From Vittaforma corneae ATCC 50505 (lineage: Eukaryota > Microsporidia > Nosematidae): a stretch of DNA of 64,000 nucleotides. How positions within the stretch are numbered: the first letter of the stretch is position 1; each line of letters begins with the position of its first letter. This document shows positions 36,898 to 46,150 of this stretch, one piece after another. The stretch is taken from positions 28,632 to 92,631 of the forward strand of contig NW_006889843.1 of assembly GCF_000231115.1 (NCBI RefSeq). The letters run 5' to 3'. A program made the position numbers and the translations under genes. The notes under the pieces were generated by a model. The model did not search any database. It saw only the letters and a program-made list of their open reading frames with translations, and was not told where the DNA came from.

Positions 36898-38193
36898 TTA
36901 AATTTTCATTACGTTAATCCTGCCCAGCTCACTTCCAAACACCTTACTTTTCTTCTGAAGCTCCGCAACCAGCCTGGCATTTTCATTTCTCAGGGCCTTG
37001 TTTTCAGCCGCCTTCTTGTCCAAGTATTTTTTACAAATCAATAGCTCATTTTTAGCCTCTCCAAATTGATTTTTGAATTCCTGAAGAATGGCCTGTGTCT
37101 TTTTATCCATTCCGCCTTTGCTATTTGCAGTGGACTGGGCTGCATTTGCCGCCTCCTTCTTCAACACATCCATCTTTCTGTATATTTCGGCATGTTTTTC
37201 CTTGAAGAACACTATGATGCCATTCAGGCTTGTGTACTTTACTTTTAATTTAGACATTAGATTTCTATTCTCGTCGGAAATATAGCAGAATGCTTTAAAC
37301 TGCGCTAACTTTTCACTGAGATCCACCAAACTTGCAGAAACCCCCGAAAGCTTCTGTAAAATTAGTATCTTGAATTTATCCATACCGTTAAGATAAATCC
37401 TGTGTTCCTTATTTATCTTCTCAACTGTTTCCTGAGTACATTTTAATTTAAACTCACAGTCCTGCTTCTGTCTCTGAAGGTCATCAACCTGTGTCCTTAA
37501 GGTTGTTTCAATCGACCTCATCTCATCCAATACACTCTTATCTCTCATCTGTGCATTTAGAGTAGCCTTTAAGTCTGAGATAATGAATGAACTGTTCTTT
37601 TCCTTTTGCAACGCTGCATCCAACTTCTTTTTAAGGTTCTCAACCTCAAACATCCTATTTTTAACCTCTGTCTCCGCCTCCCTTTTGAAGCTTTCATACT
37701 CTTGCTTAATTTCATTATAGTGGTTTTCATATTCGTATCTTATTTGTTCATTTTGTTTTTCAAGATTTTGAATCGTCGATCTTAATTCATTTAACTCATT
37801 CTTAACCATACCTGTTTCTTGTATTTCCCTGTTGAACTTTTCCAATCTTAGAAGTAGTCTTTTATTTTCATCCTCAAGCAGGCTGTTCTTCTCATTGCAG
37901 CCAGCAAGCTCCTGACTGTATTTATTCTCCAGAAGTCTCTTTTCCTGCAGAATATTCTCATATGCCTTGTTTAGATTATCAAGGGAATTTTGCATCTCCT
38001 GCTTCTGGACCAAGAGTGCGTCCATCTCCTGCTTATTTTCATAAAGAACCTTTGGAATGTTGGAGTGAGCCAGCTGTGCTTTTAACTCAAAGTTTTCTGT
38101 TTTGAGATGGGCTATCTCATCCTCATAATCCTTTACACATCTTACATTTGTTAGTGGGTTGAAGTGTAATGAAAATGACCTATTGTTATCCAT
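36898..38193 (-). CDS. Coiled-coil protein with CM1-like motif, candidate spindle-pole gamma-tubulin tether
   Basis: CCCC lies 4 nt before the ATG. The 431-aa protein is coiled coil nearly throughout (about 20-270 and 330-425). Near the N-terminus, residues about 20-45 (VKDYEDEIAHLKTENFELKA) match the CM1 motif of Spc110, Pcp1, Mto1 and centrosomin, whose consensus contains LKxENFxLK; CM1 binds and activates gamma-tubulin complexes. The position near the N-terminus also agrees. A spindle-plaque or SPB anchor is therefore likely. A polo-kinase gene lies in the same window. Confidence 0.6.
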   Translation of the reverse strand: MDNNRSFSLHFNPLTNVRCVKDYEDEIAHLKTENFELKAQLAHSNIPKVLYENKQEMDALLVQKQEMQNSLDNLNKAYENILQEKRLLENKYSQELAGCNEKNSLLEDENKRLLLRLEKFNREIQETGMVKNELNELRSTIQNLEKQNEQIRYEYENHYNEIKQEYESFKREAETEVKNRMFEVENLKKKLDAALQKEKNSSFIISDLKATLNAQMRDKSVLDEMRSIETTLRTQVDDLQRQKQDCEFKLKCTQETVEKINKEHRIYLNGMDKFKILILQKLSGVSASLVDLSEKLAQFKAFCYISDENRNLMSKLKVKYTSLNGIIVFFKEKHAEIYRKMDVLKKEAANAAQSTANSKGGMDKKTQAILQEFKNQFGEAKNELLICKKYLDKKAAENKALRNENARLVAELQKKSKVFGSELGRINVMKI

Positions 38194-38422
38194 CAATGGG
38201 GTGTGGCAGAATTTTCTGAAAATAGGCGGGACAGATGCAAAGCATCAGAAAACGAGTAGCTGTGGCATTTACATATCAGACACTTAGTTTAGTGCCATAG
38301 TCTCTTTATGCATTATGTAAAAGACTGCCTGTTCGACAAGAGTATACTTAAGGAATTTGTCACATTATCCTCCCGTGCTTTATTTGTACTTACTGGCTCT
38401 AATTTTTGACTCAACCCTCCAA

Positions 38423-39883
38423 ATGGTCCCAATTCTCATCGGATCACAGACTGGAAATGGTCTTCATCTTGCAAAGCTGCTAAACAAAGAAATACCGAAT
38501 ACATTTACACTTGCAATTAATGAGTTTGACATTCTGAAAATCAACGAATTTCCATTTATCATATTTATCATGTCAACACACGGGGACGGGCAATGCCCAT
38601 TCAACATGTCCAGAATGTACAATTTGCTAGTATCTCAGGGTGCCAAGAAGCATAATAAAGATAGTCTGCTGTTCAATTTTAAATTTGCCATGCTGGGGCT
38701 GGGTGACTCTTCATACCAAAAATACAACTACTGTGCCAGAATTTGTAGTGAAAAAATGCAGCATTTGGGTGCAAAGTGCATTGTTCAAGAATTGTGCGAT
38801 TCACAGGATCCAAATGGAATGTATGATGGATATAGAAGATTCAAGGAGAGTATTGCTGCTATTTACTCTTCAGAATTGTGCAGTAATCTTACTGGAGAAA
38901 GTGTAAAAAACGAAAATATTAAAAAATATAAAGCCAAAATAGTATCAAATAGAGAACTGACCCCGCAGGGCTATGAACATATGGTATATGAAATAATCTT
39001 TGACATTCCAGAATATATTGATTTTTATCCTGGAGATTGCTTGTCAATTGTGCCTGAAAATACGATCGACTTAAGAGAGTATTTTAATTTTCCAGACAAT
39101 CAAATCGAATTTCTCAGGAAGAACATTGACTTTTTTGCAACTGTTCAGCAAACAAGCTTTATAGAGCTCTCTAGTTTCACAGATTCAGACGTCTTCAGGG
39201 AGAAGCTACTTGAAATATCCCAAGACTATGACCTGTACTATGACTATGTTATTATCCCTAGAAGAAATATCATAGAGATTATAGAAGATTTCAAGCTGGG
39301 TGTTACATTTGATTTTTTGAAGGGCCTTAACAGCATTTATCCCAGATACTTTAGCTGCACTATGACTCAAGAGCAAGGCAATGGCGAGAGCAGAGCTCGA
39401 TATCATGTTTTGTACAATATTGTGCGATACAAAACATACTTAGACAAGGAACGATTGGGCCTATGCTCACAATATCTTACAACACTGGCACCAGGCGATT
39501 GCATCAATATAGGAGTAACAAGAAGTTCACTGTTCTTCGAAGAAAAGAATCTTCTGTTCTTTGCAACTGGCACTGGAGTGACACTCCCAAGGTCAGTAAT
39601 TCATTTTTTCAAACATAAAACTGTTAAAATTTTCTATGGTTTTAGATATTATGATAAAGACCAGCTATGCAAGGAAGAGTTCTCGGAAAATGTAGATATC
39701 ACATATGTAGCCAGTAGAGATGAAAAGAAATATATAATGGATGCATACAGGGAGTCGCCGGTGGATAACATTGATTCATGGCTTGTTTTTGCGAGTGGAA
39801 ATTGCAGGATAAATAGGAGCGTGCATCAGGTTTTGAAAGACGTGCATGGAAAAGACGTGGTATTCCAGTCCGAGACCTGGTAA
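38423..39883 (+). CDS. TAH18: Diflavin oxidoreductase Tah18/NDOR1
   Basis: The ATG at 38423 has CCC about 6 nt upstream and starts directly with the flavodoxin domain (VPILIGSQTGNG, MSTHGDGQCPFNM, GLGDSSYQKYNYC; residues 1-150). Then come the FAD-binding motifs (YPRYFSC, GLCSQYL) and the NADPH part (FATGTGVTLPR, FYGFRYYDKD, FASGNCR), ending in the family's terminal ETW. Tah18 passes electrons from NADPH to Dre2 for cytosolic Fe-S cluster assembly; Dre2 is encoded at 54641. At 486 aa it is about 100 residues shorter than yeast. Cytochrome P450 reductase is unlikely because no N-terminal anchor is present. Confidence 0.88.
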   Translation: MVPILIGSQTGNGLHLAKLLNKEIPNTFTLAINEFDILKINEFPFIIFIMSTHGDGQCPFNMSRMYNLLVSQGAKKHNKDSLLFNFKFAMLGLGDSSYQKYNYCARICSEKMQHLGAKCIVQELCDSQDPNGMYDGYRRFKESIAAIYSSELCSNLTGESVKNENIKKYKAKIVSNRELTPQGYEHMVYEIIFDIPEYIDFYPGDCLSIVPENTIDLREYFNFPDNQIEFLRKNIDFFATVQQTSFIELSSFTDSDVFREKLLEISQDYDLYYDYVIIPRRNIIEIIEDFKLGVTFDFLKGLNSIYPRYFSCTMTQEQGNGESRARYHVLYNIVRYKTYLDKERLGLCSQYLTTLAPGDCINIGVTRSSLFFEEKNLLFFATGTGVTLPRSVIHFFKHKTVKIFYGFRYYDKDQLCKEEFSENVDITYVASRDEKKYIMDAYRESPVDNIDSWLVFASGNCRINRSVHQVLKDVHGKDVVFQSETW

Positions 39884-40333
39884 TGGATTGGCACACTGCA
39901 GAGCTGCCACTTAACTCAACCACACCAATCAATGGCATATTTGTAGTGGTTGACAAGAAACAAGCTTACTTGTTGAAATTGTAATATGGATCATATAATA
40001 AAATTTGATATCTATCATAATCCAAATAAATAAGGTAATATTATGCATGACAGCCCTATCAAAACATTTGACGCAGTCGTACCTAATGCGTTTTAGATTT
40101 AAAGACGCATATTGGTTTAAGACCAAACAAAAGTTTTAGGTGAAAGCAAGGTCGGCCAGCATACGTTAGTTGCCAGTGGCATATGCCCTAGTCCATCCAC
40201 AGGCCTATTTACCATGTCTCTTTGTTTGTATTGGTATTGCCTTCATTATTTGTTTACATTGCTTTATTTGAATTAATTTATTAAATTAAATCAACAATTT
40301 TCAAATATAAAAAAGAATTCTAGCAAGCCCATA
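39884..40333. other. Intergenic, 450 nt
   Basis: Upstream region of a small secreted-protein gene. It holds two TTTGTTT elements (40221-40230, 40250-40258) and AT-rich promoter-like DNA. No other gene or RNA was recognised. Confidence 0.5.
40221..40258 (+). promoter_or_regulatory. Two TTTGTTTG/TTTGTTTAC elements upstream of secreted-protein gene
   Basis: TTTGTTTGTA at 40221 and TTTGTTTACA at 40250 lie about 75-115 nt upstream of the ATG at 40334. TGTTTAC is the classic forkhead core, and a forkhead factor is encoded at 49142-49735. Regulation is inferred from the match only. Confidence 0.35.
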
Positions 40334-40564
40334 ATGAAATCTTTAATTGTTAAACTTTTCTCGGTGTTAATTATGGGAGTATATGCTGCTAAAGAAACCA
40401 AGAAGTCCACCACTTCAACAAGCAATCCCAATGTTGATAATCAGGACCCAAATGATCCGAACGCAGCCGACAACCAAACCACAACTTCAGATACCAGCTC
40501 ATCACATACAATACCTGGTCTTGTGTTCGCTGTAGTCCTCCTGGTTACAGGTCTTACAATGTAA
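40334..40564 (+). CDS. Small secreted Thr/Ser-rich protein, GPI-anchor-like tail
   Basis: CCC lies 3 nt upstream of the ATG. The 76-aa product has a signal peptide (MKSLIVKLFSVLIMGVYA), a hydrophilic Thr/Ser/Asn/Asp-rich middle (KKSTTSTSNPNVDNQDPN) and a C-terminal hydrophobic segment (LVFAVVLLVTGLTM) with no charged tail, the typical pattern of a GPI-anchored mucin-like peptide. Likely a surface or wall component. No family is recognised. The short hydrophobic end could also be a simple membrane anchor. Confidence 0.6.
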   Translation: MKSLIVKLFSVLIMGVYAAKETKKSTTSTSNPNVDNQDPNDPNAADNQTTTSDTSSSHTIPGLVFAVVLLVTGLTM

Positions 40565-40931
40565 TAAACTGGTTGATTCAAGTCTTTGTTTAACACAGGA
40601 TATAGGGTTTAGTTAAGACTCGTATTTTCTTTATGCCGGTTCCTATCCCAGGGACGCAAGTTTATGAACTATGTGCTGCCACCCGTCAATACAGAAGACG
40701 TTGTGACACAAGATATAACGATGCGTTTAATATAATGGAATTGGTTTATTGATCTGAGGACAGCTTTCCCAACCATTTGCTGATTGAGACCTTGAGTTTA
40801 TAATGTACAACCTGCCTAATCAATATGCTTAGCCTAAACAACTAAAAGGCATATGGCCAGTATCGAAATATTAATCATCTTGCTAGACCATAATCGGTTT
40901 GCTCAACCTATACACCAATGCTCGTTTCTAC
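40565..40931. other. Intergenic, 367 nt
   Basis: Tail-to-tail spacer between the small secreted-protein gene and the minus-strand gene at 40932. No coding frame, hairpin or RNA gene stands out. Confidence 0.5.
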
Positions 40932-41594
40932 CTACAGCCTTACATTGTCTCCCGATGAACTCGCCTGTGTCACCACCCATTCTCTATCTTCATCTATTCC
41001 TTTCTTAATATAATCAGTAAATTTCTTCATTATCGGATTTTTAAAATGAATTCTTCTGAGATAATCAAAGACTGTTGCTTCTGAAAAACTATTAAAAAGA
41101 ACATCAAAATCAGCATTTCTAGCTTGCGACTGCTCCTCAATCAGCATTTTTACAAAAGACCATATTTTTTCTTTTTCTAAGCATTCCTTTCCACCCTGTG
41201 TCGATATTTTTTTGTAAATCACCAGACTTACTGTACTTAGTGCTTGAAAATCCGGATCTTCCTTGATTTTAGGATATTCGTTGATAATGGTCTTGAAGCA
41301 CTCAAATCCTTTCAGAAACACGGCCATGTCATCGCCATGCCTGTTCTGAAGAAACTTATCTTCGTAGAATCTTAGCATTTGCAGGACTTTTAGATACATC
41401 TCCTTCAAATATAGCTGCTTGTCCAGAGGAAGACCTTCCGATCTGATTCTTTTACAAAGGACTGTTGCAATCTGAAGACATGTAGCAGCTATGCTTGGCG
41501 AAGACCCACTCTGGTATATCTCAATAGCTTTTGAGAGTATGTAGTCATAGTAAAAGACATCTACAAGAAATTCGTCTGTTGCAATGTTTTCCAT
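40932..41594 (-). CDS. Hypothetical helical protein, 220 aa
   Basis: The protein is helical, with repeats of amphipathic helices (DEFLVDVFYYDYILSKA, CLQIATVLCKRI, YLKEMYLKVLQMLRFY) that suggest an alpha-solenoid. There is no signal peptide, membrane segment or motif. AAAATTTT lies just upstream of the ATG (coding strand), a normal promoter signal here. I cannot assign a function. Confidence 0.6.
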   Translation of the reverse strand: MENIATDEFLVDVFYYDYILSKAIEIYQSGSSPSIAATCLQIATVLCKRIRSEGLPLDKQLYLKEMYLKVLQMLRFYEDKFLQNRHGDDMAVFLKGFECFKTIINEYPKIKEDPDFQALSTVSLVIYKKISTQGGKECLEKEKIWSFVKMLIEEQSQARNADFDVLFNSFSEATVFDYLRRIHFKNPIMKKFTDYIKKGIDEDREWVVTQASSSGDNVRL

Positions 41595-41888
41595 GAGGTG
41601 AAAATTTTTGAAAATGCTGTCATAAAGTAACAGTGATACAGAAATAAACTAATATGAACGGAACATACGATTAAGAGGTTAAAAACTGCATCGCTTCAAA
41701 AATTTAATCTGCAGAACAGCAAATGAGCTGGATAAATCCTATAATCGAGAGGTAAATAATTCTTGGAGTAATTTGGTGTGTTGCAATAAATCTGTATTAT
41801 ATACTCGAGCTAGTTGAGCTGTGCTTTATTTCGAATTCGTTCTGCTTCTTCTCAATATTATAATGCGAAAATTTAAAACTATATTTGT

Positions 41889-42284
41889 TTATCCAAACAA
41901 TTTGAACATCAACGAATATAAAAGACCCGAGATGGCTATTCCCATGAGCTGTGCAGAGAAGTCAGGATAGCTTGAAATATCTCTAATTAATTGAATGTTT
42001 CCATTGCCGTCTCTCACACCAATCTCAATTCCTCTTTCGATATCATCCTCATACTCATGCATTTTTCTTGGTGGTTTGATTATTTTGAACTTTCTTCCAA
42101 AGTATCTCGGATGATCCGACTTTTCAGCTCCAAGCACGATGCAGTGTGCAGGAATGGTGATCCAAGACTTAACATCTGTCAGGATAGTGGATGAATATGA
42201 TGATTGACTGACTATGGAAGGCTTGGAGAATGCAATGAGTAGCATAGTAATACACCGCAGGGTAAGGTATGTTTTAATCATCAT
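41889..42284 (-). CDS. Secreted or membrane-anchored protein, 131 aa
   Basis: The start follows CCCCA and is a double ATG. A signal peptide (MMIKTYLTLRCITMLLIAFSK) leads a basic and charged lumenal part (KFKIIKPPRKMHEYED). The C-terminal 22 residues (FSAQLMGIAISGLLYSLMFK) form a hydrophobic segment ending in LFG, either a GPI signal or a short anchor. No family is recognised. The layout repeats in other small secretory genes between 40 and 52 kb. Confidence 0.6.
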   Translation of the reverse strand: MMIKTYLTLRCITMLLIAFSKPSIVSQSSYSSTILTDVKSWITIPAHCIVLGAEKSDHPRYFGRKFKIIKPPRKMHEYEDDIERGIEIGVRDGNGNIQLIRDISSYPDFSAQLMGIAISGLLYSLMFKLFG

Positions 42285-42516
42285 TGGGGCACTGCCCAAG
42301 CTATGATATATAGAACTTTGTTATGTCTGGAAAGAATAAAGATGGTTTTTTGAAGTCTGTACTGTATATCTCAGCAGTTCTTAGCATGTGAATGGCCATG
42401 CTTAATGTTTGTATGGCGTCTGCAGATCAATAAAATATTTTGATACTACCATCGAGCCATCCTAGATTTCTTTTGTCCAAACCTCTTTTTATTTTTACAT
42501 TTTCCTTCCCTCTCCC

Positions 42517-44022
42517 ATGGGAAATACTCAGTCAGTGCCAAAACATAACTTCTACCTCACAAAAGTATCAAACACTGACCTACCGCTGGTTCCCTTTATA
42601 CACACAATTGTTGGCTACAATGCCACTCCTGTCAAGGACACAGATCCTCTTGTGCTCAGAGAGATTCTAAACACCCAGGATTTGTGCCTTGAAGTATTTG
42701 ATATTTTACTTAATAGGCGGTTCAAGGTAACAATACCCAAGTTTGGTGATAGTACAGAGAAGCTGGGAATAAACGTCATTAAATTAAAGAGCATACCCAC
42801 TCTTTTGAAGATACAGATTATATCAGTGAAGGAGTCATCAAACACACTCCTTAAAACAGGTGACTGTATTGTTGGCATTGAAAATTCCCATGTTGAGAGT
42901 GAAGACGAGTTATTCTATGAAATCAAATCAACTAGGAAGATAGGACTGGTAGTTCTGCGAGGCAATAAGGGATATGTCGTGGAATGTGAAGGTACAGAGC
43001 TAGGATGCGAGATAGGATGTGGACTATTATATTCAATACCTGAAAGGGAGTATTTTATGAGTGAGTATACAGGAAGGATAAAGAAGGAGGTTGAAGAGTC
43101 AAGCACTGTTTCAAGCCAAGGTGAACAAGTCAACTCAGATATTGTGGGAATAACAAATGTTGAAAATCAGGATCAAAAGACCAGTTCAGGTAGTGCCAGT
43201 ATCCAAGTTGGCAGCGACGTAGATGATCAAAAAATGGATTCAAATAACAACATTCTGCTAGAAAAGGAATTTACTAATAATTTTAATAGTTCAAACATGT
43301 ATTTCATATCTCAATCTGTGAAAGACTCGATAAAAGAGGCTATTATTGAGAACAGCGATAATTTGAATACAGTTGTTTCACTGGGAAGTACAGCCATAAC
43401 CCAGGATCATCTACCGGCGATGAAATCTGTCGGATCTCTGTGCGAGCAAAAAGAAATGGCCACAACGGGCACTTTCAATATGAGTGAAATAGGAAAGTCG
43501 ATTGAGGATATAGAGAACAGCACAGCAGACGACAATACTAATGCAAAAAGCCGTCCTGAAAATGACAGATCTCATCCACAGATACCTGAAAGGCTTGCAG
43601 AAGGCGCGCCTGGTAAACATCCGTTCAACGTCGTACACAGTGATAAAACAGCCAGCTACGTTTACAGGTCCCCACGCAATAATATCAAGAACCAGAGCAT
43701 CCACTCCGCCGTGCCTATCAACCAGGTAAATGCCAGCCGTATTTACGACGAGGCAGAAGTCCCTAGTGAAAACCAATACTTCCAGGGCCAGCATACAAAA
43801 AATGACGACGAGCATGCCAATGTCGTTAGTTCAAGTGTGGTCTGTAAGGAAAATTATATCTTCAAGGACGGAGAGATGAAAATGAAAGATGACGTTTTTG
43901 AAGAGAGAAGGCATGATGAAAATGCTAAAAAGAACTGGAAAGACATTTTTGAAGAGGATGATGAAAGCTTGCCTTTTGATGAAAAGAGAAAGGATGTTGC
44001 TAATAGTATTAAGGATTTGTAG
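42517..44022 (+). CDS. GRASP (Golgi reassembly stacking protein) homologue, N-myristoylation signal
   Basis: CCC immediately precedes the ATG. The 501-aa protein begins MGNTQS, a strong N-myristoylation signal like that of GRASP55/65 (MGSSQS). Residues about 5-170 match the double-PDZ GRASP domain: VPFIHTIVGYNATPV, LCLEVFDILLNRRF, then the second half with LLKTGDCIVGIENSHVESEDELF and ELGCEIGCGLLYSIP. The long remainder (175-501) is Ser/Asn/Glu-rich and likely disordered. GRASPs tether Golgi membranes and support unconventional secretion. Microsporidia have a reduced, non-stacked Golgi. The family assignment is strong. Confidence 0.85.
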   Translation: MGNTQSVPKHNFYLTKVSNTDLPLVPFIHTIVGYNATPVKDTDPLVLREILNTQDLCLEVFDILLNRRFKVTIPKFGDSTEKLGINVIKLKSIPTLLKIQIISVKESSNTLLKTGDCIVGIENSHVESEDELFYEIKSTRKIGLVVLRGNKGYVVECEGTELGCEIGCGLLYSIPEREYFMSEYTGRIKKEVEESSTVSSQGEQVNSDIVGITNVENQDQKTSSGSASIQVGSDVDDQKMDSNNNILLEKEFTNNFNSSNMYFISQSVKDSIKEAIIENSDNLNTVVSLGSTAITQDHLPAMKSVGSLCEQKEMATTGTFNMSEIGKSIEDIENSTADDNTNAKSRPENDRSHPQIPERLAEGAPGKHPFNVVHSDKTASYVYRSPRNNIKNQSIHSAVPINQVNASRIYDEAEVPSENQYFQGQHTKNDDEHANVVSSSVVCKENYIFKDGEMKMKDDVFEERRHDENAKKNWKDIFEEDDESLPFDEKRKDVANSIKDL

Positions 44023-44129
44023 TAATTAAAAAGACACTCAGCATTCATGTTTGTAAAGATACTAACTGTTGTTTGGTATTATTTTCCGTGGTTAAAAAGT
44101 TTTTATTTGCATCCCTTATTCGTCACGCA

Positions 44130-44360
44130 ATGTTGGCTGGGGCCTTTAACACGAAGTACAACAATGCAGAGCAATATAGTCCATCGCTGGAAAGAGTCGA
44201 AGCAAAGAAGAAAGCACCAGGCAGTGCTGGCCACAGACAGCGGCTTACATCCTCTCAGACAGATGTTGTTTTTAAATTGACAAATAGAAGCATTCTTGGG
44301 TCGAGCTTTAAAAATGTAGAGTACGACCCAGAAAAGGATCAGCTTGGGAGGATTATGTGA
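44130..44360 (+). CDS. Small basic hypothetical protein, 76 aa
   Basis: The ATG at 44130 has CCC about 14 nt upstream. The product (MLAGAFNTKYNNAEQYS onwards) is basic and polar, with a Lys-rich middle (RVEAKKKAPG) and the C-terminus KDQLGRIM. A second frame from 44047 overlaps, but its translation is less protein-like. It lies 107 nt after GRASP on the same strand. No family is recognised. Confidence 0.5.
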   Translation: MLAGAFNTKYNNAEQYSPSLERVEAKKKAPGSAGHRQRLTSSQTDVVFKLTNRSILGSSFKNVEYDPEKDQLGRIM

Positions 44361-44467
44361 GAACCATCCAAACACACAATAGAGTCCAGAAGAATGTTAA
44401 AAATACCAAATAAACCAAACACTGATACTGCAAAAATATAAATTAGCTTAAGACTGTACAACTTTAT

Positions 44468-45088
44468 TTACAGCAAAATAGCCGATGCAATTGCCATGCA
44501 TGCAAAAATGGAACAGAAAATTCCAGAGGCCGAGTTGGTGTTCTTTCTCTTCTTTCCAGAAGTGGTTTTGGTGCCCTTCTCGTTCTTATTAACGGGCTTG
44601 TTAGTGTAAGTTGTATTCTTATCGCTCTCTGCACTATGTAGCTTCTGGGCAATGGAATTGTCCTGCTCAGCCGTTCTACTAGGCACCCATGCTTGTGACT
44701 TCTGGTCGAGGGCGAATGGTCTAGAGTAGATATCCTGGCCATCTTTCCTATACATGACACAGTAGTGTGCATCCTTATCATATCCCTCTGGGAATACTAG
44801 CTCCATACTGTTGGACATATTGGTCCTCTCTGATGGGTACTGGATGACAGGTGACCAGCTGTATTGGTCATCTGGAGTCCTAGTCTTCATTAAGTAGAAT
44901 GAGCCACCTGGCTGAGCGGTATGATTTACCATTGCATGTGGCTGGGATCCTACCATTTTAACACCATCAAGATTGACATACGACCTGGGTCTGGATGCAA
45001 CGGGTGCTGCAGATACGGCGGAGGTGTTTGAGGAGGGCTTAGTACTTGTCTTGCATGAAATAAGACTTAGCAGAGATAGTATTAACAT
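44468..45088 (-). CDS. Secreted protein with Kre9-like domain and GPI-like tail
   Basis: CCCC lies 4 nt before the ATG. The 206-aa protein has a signal peptide (MLILSLLSLISC), a Ser/Thr-rich spacer, one beta-rich domain (about 40-130) ending ELVFPEGYDKDAHYCVMYRK..YSRPFAL, a basic linker (KKRKNTNSASG) and a hydrophobic C-terminus without charged tail, as in GPI-anchored proteins. The beta domain has the order of the Kre9/Knh1 Ig-like domain of fungal wall proteins. Its neighbour at 45539 has a similar domain. Likely a wall or surface protein. Confidence 0.6.
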   Translation of the reverse strand: MLILSLLSLISCKTSTKPSSNTSAVSAAPVASRPRSYVNLDGVKMVGSQPHAMVNHTAQPGGSFYLMKTRTPDDQYSWSPVIQYPSERTNMSNSMELVFPEGYDKDAHYCVMYRKDGQDIYSRPFALDQKSQAWVPSRTAEQDNSIAQKLHSAESDKNTTYTNKPVNKNEKGTKTTSGKKRKNTNSASGIFCSIFACMAIASAILL

Positions 45089-45538
45089 TTATGGGGTGCT
45101 CTAGTTATTTTTTATAATAAATAGGCAATATTTTGAAAGTATTAAAATTTTATTAAAATTAATTTGATCTATTTATATAAACAAACAAAGTAAAAGTTGT
45201 AAAGATGAGAATGATGGGTTGCATGGTGGCTGTGCGGTGCTTAGGATTGTTTCTAGATCAGGCCTACATTTTCACAATTTTTCTGTATAACCTGCTATTT
45301 GAATTCATTTTGCAAACGATTTGATTTTGTTTACATTCCAGCTATTTTCGATGCTGAGGTATTCATTGGCTATACACGTTGAGCAGCACTAAACATGAAA
45401 TAAAGAATACTGTAATATGAACAGATACCCTAAATTATATCGGCAGAATCCTTGGAGAAGAGTGATAAATGGAGCAACAATTTTGAATATGGCATTTGAT
45501 ATTAAAATTATGTACTACTAAAAACTTTGATCAAAATT
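45089..45538. other. Intergenic, 450 nt
   Basis: Upstream of the GPI-like gene, the minus strand carries CCCC and TTTGTTTG motifs, and the segment about 45155-45225 resembles 4245-4300 in the order of short shared words (ATTAATTTTAATA, CTCATC, ACCCAT on the minus strand). No coding frame is supported. Confidence 0.5.
45177..45190 (-). promoter_or_regulatory. CTTTGTTTGTTTAT element upstream of GPI-like gene
   Basis: On the coding strand the sequence is CTTTGTTTGTTTAT, 89-102 nt before the ATG at 45088. Its right half (TGTTTAT) is a forkhead-type core. Function is inferred. Confidence 0.3.
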
Positions 45539-46051
45539 TTATTGCAAAATAGACATTGATTTTCTTCTTTTTCTGTACAGAGCTGTTGAAAGCCCAATAA
45601 GTCCAAGCACACCCGTAATTCCCATTGCAATCTGGAACCGCAGATCCTTCCAGAACTTTTTCTTAACTGCAGATGATAGTGCAAATTGCTTTCTATCCGC
45701 ATCATATGTCCAGTTTTCGCTAAACGCATGACCGCCTTCCTCAAAGGTGTATTGGAAGCTGTACGTTGTACCTTCAACAGCTAGGTCTTCTGGAATTTCG
45801 ATTCTGGAATATCCATTTGACTGCGGAGAACCAACAGGCGTTAGTCTTACCCTTGCAACAGCCTGGTCATTCTTATCATCAATAACCTCAAAAATTGTAA
45901 CTTCGGAGACAGCCTCAGCAGGAGTAAGAGAAAAATCACAAAAGTGTCCGGTTTCGTCCTTTCCAAAGACAAGAAATTGTGTTAATTCTTTGGTGCTGAT
46001 CAGGTTCAACAAGGCCAATAGTTGCAATAGCATGGCCGACATTTCATTCAC
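45539..46051 (-). CDS. Type I membrane protein with Ig-like lumenal domain
   Basis: The 170-aa protein has a signal peptide (MNEMSAMLLQLLALLNLIS), a lumenal beta-rich domain (22-120) with YSRIEIPEDLAVEGTTYSFQ and a following edge strand, one transmembrane helix (about 140-160) and a short basic tail (RKRRKSMSILQ). The domain pattern is like that of the neighbouring GPI-like gene at 44468, so the two are probably related by duplication. Only one cysteine lies in the domain. It may be a surface or ER receptor. Confidence 0.6.
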   Translation of the reverse strand: MNEMSAMLLQLLALLNLISTKELTQFLVFGKDETGHFCDFSLTPAEAVSEVTIFEVIDDKNDQAVARVRLTPVGSPQSNGYSRIEIPEDLAVEGTTYSFQYTFEEGGHAFSENWTYDADRKQFALSSAVKKKFWKDLRFQIAMGITGVLGLIGLSTALYRKRRKSMSILQ

Positions 46052-46150
46052 ATTTTTATAAATAAAAATATTTGTATTTACTCTTTTAATTAATAATTGA
46101 TAATCTCAAAACAAATAAAAATAGCAATAGAAAATGATAGAGGAGAGCAC

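Noticed and set aside
36658..37044. 128-codon plus-strand frame
   Set aside because: Mostly antisense to the CM1 coiled-coil gene, beginning at a TGA-ATC junction without a proper start signal.
43411..43815. 134-codon minus-strand frame inside the GRASP gene
   Set aside because: Antisense shadow of the low-complexity GRASP tail.
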